A DNA stretch of 64,000 bases from Dysidea avara (Eukaryota > Porifera > Demospongiae > Dictyoceratida > Dysideidae). Shown here piece after piece: positions 56,694 through 64,000 of this stretch. Position numbers and translations under genes: made by a program. The DNA is taken from contig NC_089274.1 of NCBI RefSeq assembly GCF_963678975.1, positions 29,203,053 through 29,267,052 on the forward strand, written 5' to 3'. The notes below the pieces were generated by a model. It worked only from the letters and a program-made list of their open reading frames with translations, was not told the origin of the DNA and searched no databases. The stretch's first letter is position 1. The number at the start of each line of letters is the position of its first letter.

Positions 56694-57975
56694 GAGTCGC
56701 ACAGACAACTAACATGATCACTTGTGGTACCTTCATTGCTCAGATGGCTATGAACTTAACAGGGGTGCAACATAGGCGGCGGAAAGGGGGGGGGGCTAGG
56801 GGGCTAAAGCCCCCCCTCAGAATGATATCACACCGAAATTATCTTTCTTGAAGACCGTGATAAAGATCGAGATACTCTAATAGAACAGTCACTCTAATAA
56901 AGTAGTCAGTGTGTAGCGAGCTATGTAAGGATTTTTATGTAGTTTATCAGCTAGAAATGGTAGCTGGTGAGGTGGAAAACTCTTGTCAGTTGGTTGTGAC
57001 CTTTTTTTTTTTTTTTTTTTTTTGGTCTCACCTTACCAAACTATAGAAATAAGTCTGGGTCAGCCCAGCGGAGCCCCCCCTCATATCAACTACTTCCTCC
57101 GCCGCTGGGGTGCAACAATATACTCCAACAATATATTGTTTCATCACACATGTAGTAGTTGTGTCATGGGACCGAGTGATTTGCCTGATATGTACACCCA
57201 AACTTGAGGGCAGCAGGATGAGTACGTGGGTGTACATATCAGGCAAATCATGAGGGCACTAGATTCACCTGATATGTACCATGGCAATTGCAGGCTAAGA
57301 GCTTGCGGGCGATTAATCACCCAAACCATACAAGACTGACCACTGAATTTATTATATAGGCCAACTCGATTATGGGGCAATATAGCAACATACATTGTGA
57401 CCATGTTGAACGGGAAAGTTCTAAGGGTATTGCAGAAAAGTTCAATTAAGTGATATTACAAGTATTTTAAAGCCACTGCATTGTTTTACAGACTGTTTAC
57501 AATCATTTACTAAACATCTATAGGGGTAACCTTCACTGTAGAGTGGTTATCTCATGTTACTCGAAAAGTCATATTCGAATATGCGGTGAACCGCTTGTGA
57601 ATATGCTATAACACTAGTTCTCACCTTAAACCAATGTTTTTCAACTTATAGGATGGCAAGGTAAGTGTTGTAGGATGCACAATCAGACGCATGGCTTTCA
57701 TCACATGACCAATAGCAAATTCCCACAATCAATTTTGGCTTGAGTTTTTATATACAGAAATGCTCCTACATAGCCAGCCATGGTTTAACTTAAATATACC
57801 ATGACCAGCCAGGGTTTATAAGATATGTACTCTACAATTTTCTTTGAAGTCATGGTATATGTAAAATATTGCTATAATGTTGTTACATATTGTTGCACCC
57901 CTGTTAAGTTCATAGCATCTGAGAGATGAAAATGCTGAAAGTGATCACACAAGTAGAGTAGTTCGTGCGAGTCCA
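56694..57975. mobile_element. Foldback element, left arm hit by a hAT MITE
   Basis: The left arm (GAGTCGCACAGAC ... CTATGAACTTAACAGGGGTG) is the reverse complement of the right arm ending near 57975 (CACCCCTGTTAAGTTCATAG ... GTGCGAGTC), about 90 bp each. A hairpin at 57176-57252 (GATTTGCCTGATATGTACAC / GTGTACATATCAGGCAAATC) lies inside. 57300-57415 is a diverged relative of the 0.9-kb repeat. Confidence 0.6.
56771..57107. mobile_element. hAT-type MITE, copy 2
   Basis: Perfect 8-bp duplication GGGTGCAA (56763-56770, 57108-57115). Termini CATAGGCGGCGGAAAG and, inverted, CAGCGGCGGAGGAAGTAG. About 95% like 43209-43537; recurrent word at 56864-56902. Confidence 0.85.
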
Positions 57976-58549
57976 TACACATGCAGATATGTATCGTACA
58001 ACTGTTTTCATTCATTTTAGGCTTTCACTACACTTGTTTATGTAGTCACACATTGTATAAAGGTTGTCTATTGCAATAATAGTGTTCTACCATTCAGTTA
58101 AGTGCCAGGTATTACTTATACGTATTCAAAATTAACACTAGACCTCAAATAAAAGCCCTTTTCATTAGGGTGAAAATGTTTGGAAGGAAATAAAAGCCCT
58201 CGCCTTAGTATGAGTAAATGTGGCACAGTAACTAAGTGTCTACCTAGTTGAACAAAAGTATAGTATTTGTATGTACAGAATTTTATACATGGTTGATTTA
58301 TTTCCTATTTAGCGAGTTTAGTGATAGTACTGACTGCGTGGATGCCTGTATTTTAGAAGTAGTACATACATTATCAATTTGTTTTGTCTATTGTGCCTAG
58401 TTAATAAACACAATGATCATGGTATCTCTTATGTATTGTGTATCTAGTCATACAATTTCACATGTGCTAAATATGTATGCGTGTATGTGTGTATGATGAC
58501 ATAGTGTAATATTTAGTTTGTATGATTTATTGCGTACAATTTTGTGTAG
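57976..58549. other. Intron, no recognised feature
   Basis: AT-rich sequence leading to the exon 7 acceptor. Confidence 0.4.
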
Positions 58550-58944
58550 GAAATTTACCAGCAAATAAAAGAAGTTACAAAGTCACTTGTGGAGAAAATC
58601 AGAAAGTATCCAAATACAAATCATTCCAATGAAGTGTTAGTTTTACTGGTGACTTACTACAAATGCAAGTGTTTCTCTAAATTTTGTTCAGACTCTTCTA
58701 ATCGTCTGTTGTTGACTGTTTTGCTCCGAAGCATGATCCTTGACCAGCAATCATATAAAGTTCACAAGATTCTTTTTTCTGAATATGGTAGTTCTATCAT
58801 TGAGATGTTTAAGATGTTGCTTGACACTCCACTACCATTAGAATGGATATATGCTGTCCCATTAATGCATTTAGCAACAAAACAATGTAATCCTTTTGAT
58901 ACATTGCGGAGTATCAGTTGGAACTTTGATGAAGCTGTGAAGGG
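58550..58944 (+). CDS. Host gene exon 7 (last in the window)
   Basis: Acceptor TTTTGTGTAG, donor AAGGG|GTAAGT, phase 0 in, 2 out. 131 codons, alpha-helical: EIYQQIKEVTKSLVEKIRKY, NEVLVLLVTYYKCKCFSKFC, RLLLTVLLRSMILDQQSYKV and LPLEWIYAVPLMHLATKQCN. The W-x-x-A-x-PL-HL-x-x-x-x-x-PF stretch again recalls the RNF213 N-terminal stalk. No further exon follows in the window, so the gene extends beyond 64 kb across the satellite elements. Confidence 0.75.
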
Positions 58945-59332
58945 GTAAGTTTTTCAGTTCATTCATTTTTAAGGAAAATATGCATAGATATAAGTTGACT
59001 TGTAGGCATTAAAAGTGAATGAGTTGTGAAAGTTTTTAGGTTCTCCTGACTGTATGTGCCTATAGTAATTGCCAATGTTTTATATATTTGTCAGAAGAAT
59101 GATTGAAAGACAAAGTATCTCCTGTACAACTATAATTTTAAATTCTGCTGTACTCTTCAAGTAAATTGTAAACAGTGTAATATGAACATTATACTAAAGT
59201 CTATATAATTACATATTTACAGTATGTGGTTTTGATATGGTATACAGTAATCATGTGCTTTTTCAGATTTTCATTCATTTATCAATAATCTGATGTAAAT
59301 TTTTGTAACACTATTCATACTGTTACTTAATA
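58945..59332. other. Intron, no recognised feature
   Basis: AT-rich sequence up to the hairpin end of composite copy D. Confidence 0.4.
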
Positions 59333-59800
59333 TCTAATCCAAAACAGCCAAGCTGTAAAAAAAGTGTGCGGCCCTCAGAAAGGCTATGGTGAAAAAAGAT
59401 GTGAAATCCAAGGTGGCGGCCAAGAAATGGCTGTGATGGTAGGTTAATGGTAAAAATTTTAATAATGACAATTCAGGTAAATTTTGTGAAGTGGCACAAA
59501 AATTCACCTGAATTGTCGTTATTAAAATTTTTACCATTAACCTACCATCACAGCCATTTCTTGGCCGCCACCTTGGATTTCACATCTTTTTTCACCATAG
59601 CCTTTCTGAGGGCCGCACACTTTTTTTACAGCTTGGCTGTTTTGGATTAGATTTCATTTCTTTTTGTATTTGTATACCCCAAAGCCAGCCTATGGCCAGC
59701 TTTGGGACTTTTTTAACCTATGTTTTTTTTCTTTACTACAGGAAGAAGAAAAGATGAAGTAGATGTACTTTAAATATTTTATCAGTAAATGTACAAATTA
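59333..59800 (-). repeat. Composite element copy D: terminal hairpin and AT-rich tail
   Basis: Hairpin 59333-59651 (TCTAATCC ... GGATTAGA), then the tail in reverse (AAAGCCAGCCTATGGCCAGC, TATCAGTAAATGTACAAATT). The outer end is clean, with unrelated host sequence beyond, which fixes the 3' terminus of the element. Confidence 0.9.
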
Positions 59801-60165
59801 TATATGTGTGACCGGATTTGCGAAAAGGGGTCTTCCACACACATCCAATTTACGAAATTTGGCAGTTCATAATGTCAGATAGGAAAATAGTATTGCCTTG
59901 AAATTTGGACGGTAATGAGTAACAACATAGGTTAATACATGAACAAAATTTCAGGTTAGTATCTTCTTTGAGCACAAAGGTATGGTCATTCAAGTTCATA
60001 GAATTGGATGTGTGTGGAAGACCCTTTTTCGCAAATCCGGTCACATATAATACATATGTGACCGGATTTGCGAAAAGGGGCCTTCCACACATCCAATTTG
60101 CCAACTTTGACAATTGATAACTTCAGATTGGAAAGAGCTATTGCCTTGAAATTTGGGCAGTGGTG
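59801..60165. mobile_element. TGTGACC-family palindromic MITE, copy 2 plus half of copy 3
   Basis: 59801-60050 is a full palindromic copy (GTGTGACCGGATTTGCGAAA ... TTTCGCAAATCCGGTCACAT). 60053-60165 is the left half of another, which stops exactly where array D begins. Confidence 0.8.
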
Positions 60166-62275
60166 ATTTCTTTGCAGCTGAACTCTCTACATGATGGTTT
60201 CTTTGTAGCTGAATTCTCTACAAGGTAATTTCTTCTAGCTGATCTCTCTACAGGGAGATTTGTTTGTAGCTGAATTCGGTACATGTGATTTGTTTGCAGC
60301 TGAGCTCTTTACATAATGGTTTCTTTGTAGTTGAACTCTCTACAAAGTAACTTCTTCTAACTGATCTTTCTACAGGGTGATTTGTTTGTAGCTGAACTAT
60401 CTACAAGGTAATTTCTTCTAGCTGATCTCTCTACAGGGTGATTTGTTTGTAGCTGAATTCTGTACAGGTGATTTGTTTGCAGCTGAGCTCTTTACAGAAT
60501 GGTTTCTTTGTAGCTAAACTCTCTACAAGGTAACTTTTCTAGCTGATGTCTCTACAAGGTGACTAGTTTGTAGCTGAACTCTCTACAGGTGATTTGTTTG
60601 TAGCTGAATTCTGTATAGGTGATTTGTTTGCAGCTGAGCTCTTTACAGAATGGTTTCTTTGTAGCTGAACTCTCTAAAAGGTAACTTCTTCTAACTGATC
60701 TTTCTACAGGGCAATTTGTTTCTGGCAGAATTTTCTACAGGGTGATTTCTTTGCAGCTGAACTCTCTACATGGTGGTTTCTTTGTAGCTGAACTCTCTAC
60801 AAGGTAATTTCTTCTAGCTGATCTCTCTACAGGGTGATTTGTTTGTAGCTGAACGATCTACAAGGTAACTTCTTCTAGCTGATCTCTTTACAGAATGGTT
60901 TCTTTGTAGCTGAACTCTCTACAAGGTAACTTCTTCTAACTGATCTTTCTACAGGGCAATTTGTTTGTGGCAGAATTTTATACAGGGTGATTTCTTTGCA
61001 GCTGAACTCTCTACTTGGTGGTTTCTTTGTAGCTGAACTATGTACAAGGTAATTTCTTCTAGCTGACTTCTCTACAGGGTGATTTGTTTGTAGCTGAATT
61101 CTGTACAGGTGATTTGTTTGCAGCTGAGCTCTAAACAGAATGGTTTCTTTGTAACTGAACTCTCTACAAGGTAACTTCTTCTAGCTGATGTCTCTACAAG
61201 GTGACTAGTTTGTAACTGAACTCTCTACATGGTGGTTTCTTTGTAACTGAACTTTCTACAAGGTGACTTCTTCTAGCTGATCTTTCTACAGGGTGATTTG
61301 TTTGTAGCTGAACTCTCTACAAGGTAACTTCTTCTAGCTGATCTCTCTACAGGGAGATTTGTTTGTAGCTGAACTCTCTACAGGTGATTTGTTTGAAGCT
61401 GAACTCTCTAAATGATGGTTTCTTTGTAGCTGAACTCTCTACAAGTAAACTTCTTCTAGCTGATCTCTCTACAGGGTGATTTGCTTGTAGCTGAACTATC
61501 TACAAGATAACTTCTTCTAGCTGATCTCTCGACATGGTGATTTGTTTGTAGCTGAATTCTGTATAGGTGATTTGTTTGCAGCTGAGCTCTTTAAATAATG
61601 GTTTCTTTGTAGCTGAACTCTCTCAAGGTAACTTCTTCTAGCTGATGTCTTTACAGGGTCACTAGTTTGTAGCTGAATTCTCTACATGGTGGTTTCTTTG
61701 TAACTGAACTCTCTACAAGGTAACTTTTTCTAGCTCATCTTTCTACAGGGTGATTTATTTGTAGCTGAATTCTGTACAGGTGATTTGTTTGCAGCTGAGC
61801 TCTTTTAAGAATGGTTTCTTTGTAGCTGAACTCTCTACAAGGTAACTTCTTCTAGCTGATGTCTCTACAAAGTCACTAGTTTGTAGCTGAGCTCTCTACA
61901 TGGTGGTTTCTTTGTAACTGAACTCTCTACAAGGTGACCTCTTCTAGCTGATCTTTCTACAGGGTGATTTGTTTGAAGCTGAACTCTCTACAAGGTAACT
62001 TCTTCTAGCTGATCTCTCTACACGGAGATTTGTTTGTAGCTGAACTCTCTACATGATGGTTTCTTTGTAGCTGAACTCTCTACAAGGTAACTTTTTCTAG
62101 CTAATCTCTCTACAGGGAGATTTGTTTGTAGCCGAACTCTCTACATGATGGTTTCTTTGTAGCTGAACTCTCCACAAGGTAACTTCTTCTAGCTGATCTC
62201 TCTACAGGGTGACTTGTGTGTAGCTGATCTCTATACAGGTTTCTAGCTGATCTCTTGAATTCTCTTCAGGGTGAA
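60166..62275 (-). repeat. 31-bp satellite array D
   Basis: About 68 units in reverse orientation (GTAGCTGAACTCTCTACAAG, GTAACTTCTTCTAGCTGATC, GGTGATTTGTTTGCAGCTGA). Higher-order blocks of about 6-7 units repeat, for example around 60340-60560 and 60880-61200. Confidence 0.95.
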
Positions 62276-63087
62276 TGCTCTATTAGGATGACTGCTCTAT
62301 TAGAGTATCTTGATCTCGCACTTGCTGCACCAAGTTGGATTTCGTGTTATAACTCCGTGGCTTTAAGTCCGTTTCTTCTACACCATTGATGAGCCTTTCT
62401 AAGATGATTACTCCATCTGTACAACGATTTTCAAAGCGTTGCCCCAAGCGGTTTATCTGGTAGGCGTGGCAAGCAGTTTTTTTTTTTTTAGCTAATCTTG
62501 ATTGCGTAATTGTTACACACTGTTGGATTTTCGATATATCTTCCTGGTTTTTAGCTCGATTTCTTTCAAACCACAAAAGGTTTGAGGTTCAATAGTTAAC
62601 CTATTCACCCACCGAATTTCAGCTTCTTCCCATACGCGGTTTACCCTGTAGGCGTGACAACATATTGGTGTTATTTTTCGTGAAGAATCGCTCATAACTC
62701 TTTGCCTGTTTATCGTATTCCAGATAAAGTTGGTACCGAGATGCGCCTTCATATCCCCCTTCTGTGTGCCAAATTTCAAGGCAATTGGATATGGCGTTCG
62801 AGTTTTATATCAGTTTTTGTAAGTGTGCGACAAGAAAAAGAAAAATAAGAAGAAAAAAACGAAGAAACTGAGCCAATTTTTGAAGTCGCATATCTCGGGA
62901 ACGCGCGAAGCGATTTCGCTCAAATTTGGAATGTGGAGTGCTGCAGTTGGAGGGCATGACCACAGCAAAAATCGTCTTGTTTCATCAAGGAAGCACAGAG
63001 CTACGGAGGTGCGAAAATTGCGTTTTCTTTCTTCCTGTCAATATACTCACGGGTGTTACGCGCCGGCTTCTTGGGCCGCACGACACA
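62276..63087 (-). repeat. Composite element copy D: full-length head
   Basis: Reverse of the copy C head, from the recurrent word (62272-62317) to the 5' terminus (CTTGGGCCGCACGACACAC). On the minus strand the two internal modules both read CHAY-x-[VI]NR and then [GV]-EE-D/E-LK in protein, showing an internal duplication. Stops and frameshifts prevent one continuous frame. Confidence 0.85.
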
Positions 63088-63101
63088 CTACCGTGTGTCT
63101 T

Positions 63102-63620
63102 GATCTAATCAAAAACAGCCAAGCTGTAAAAAAGGTGCGGCCCCCAAAAAGACCATGGTGAAAAAAGATGTGAAATCCAAGGTGGCGGCCAAGAAATGGC
63201 TGTGATGGTAGGTTAATGGTTAAATTTTAATAACAACAATTCAGGTGAATTTGGTGCCAAAACCAATCGGCGCAAAATTTACCTGAATTGTCGTTATTAA
63301 AATGTAACCATTAACCTACCATCACAGCCATTTCTTGGCCGCCACCTTGGATTTCACATCTTTTTCACCATGGTCTTTTTGGGGGCCGCACCTTTTTTTA
63401 CAGCTTGGCTGTTTTTCACTTCTTTTTGTATTTGTATACTGCAAAGCCGGCCTATGGCTGGCTTTGGGGCTTTTTTAACTCTTGTGTTTTTTTCTTTACC
63501 ACAGGAAGAAGAAAAGAACTTAAAGAAGATTTTTAATACTTCAATTATTTTTGATTTTATTAGTAATTATACAAATTATATACATATATATTTATTACAT
63601 GCCCATTATTCCCCACAGGA
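63102..63620 (-). repeat. Composite element copy E: hairpin and tail
   Basis: Hairpin 63102 to about 63418 with loop TTGGTGCCAAAACCAATCGG, followed by the tail. It starts only about 15 bp from the 5' end of copy D, so E and D are head-to-tail neighbours like A and B. Confidence 0.9.
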
Positions 63621-64000
63621 TATTTTTTTGCAGCTGATCTCTCTACTGGGTGACTTGAAATGTAGCTGAACTATATACAGGATGGTTTCTTTGTAGCTGA
63701 ACTCTCTACAAGGTGACCTCTTCTAGCTGGTCTCTCTACAGGGTGATTTGTTTCTATCTGAACTCTCTACAGGTGATTTGTTTGCAGCTAAACTCTCTAC
63801 ATGGTGGTTTCTTTGTAGCTGAACTCTCTACATGATGGTTTCTTTGTAGCTGAACTCTCTATAAGGTGACTTCGTCTAGCTGAACTCTCTACAGGGTGAT
63901 TTTTTTGTAGCTGAACTCTCTACAGGGTGATTTGTTTGCAGCTGAACTCTCTACATGATGGTTTCTTTGTAGCTGAACTCTCTACAAGGTGACTTCGTCC
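63621..64000 (-). repeat. 31-bp satellite array E (runs off the window)
   Basis: At least 12 units, same orientation as array D. Confidence 0.95.

Noticed and set aside
59333..63620. Canonical Helitron
   Set aside because: No TC/CTRR ends or AT target could be established, and the terminal hairpin is far larger than the usual short Helitron stem.

Overview
This is a window of animal nuclear DNA: AT-rich, with spliced exons, GT..AG introns and very dense transposable elements (TEs). The TE mix, the short introns beside very long ones, and a LINE protein family I associate with sponges and cnidarians suggest a sponge or another early-branching marine invertebrate. That assignment is inference and no species is claimed.

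Host genes occupy little of the sequence. (1) A plus-strand gene runs from about 32.7 kb to beyond 58.9 kb. Six of its exons (33257-58944) chain in perfect phase, and a possible first exon carries a small zinc-finger motif. The protein resembles, from memory, the N-terminal part of RNF213/mysterin-type E3 ligases. Its introns hold a Gypsy element, a 3.6-kb satellite-bearing element, MITEs and duplications. (2) A minus-strand SAND-domain exon (20895-21134) joins to a downstream coding segment through a 40-50 bp intron. (3) Tiny plus-strand exons at 22785-22911 begin an unrecognised gene.

Layout: 1-1013, 3' end of a broken LINE. 1014-7360, two head-to-tail copies of a composite repeat (head, array of about 31-bp units, AT-rich tail, large terminal hairpin), one split by a PIF/Harbinger-like element. 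8419-10752, an internally deleted BEL/Pao retrotransposon carrying a hAT MITE. 11.1-12.6 kb, a tandem duplication, a repeat 3' end and an internally deleted LINE. 12903-17815, a 4.9-kb Mutator-like element with 10-bp target duplications and nested MITEs. 17838-20201, a long foldback element split by a hAT-like insertion. 20.5-24.4 kb, host exons and a 27-bp minisatellite. 25493-31592, a nearly complete minus-strand Gypsy element. 32.7-58.9 kb, the large host gene with intronic TEs, including a second Gypsy (46136-50679). 59333-64000, two minus-strand copies of the composite satellite element.

The least expected pattern is a word built on ATACTCTAATAGAGCAGTCA that recurs at least ten times. 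It lies inside TEs that differ in termini and target duplications (hAT-type MITEs, a PIF/Harbinger-type element) and at the exact junction where each 31-bp satellite array begins. The composite head + satellite + hairpin element itself does not fit a TE class I can name and is the best candidate for an undescribed system here.
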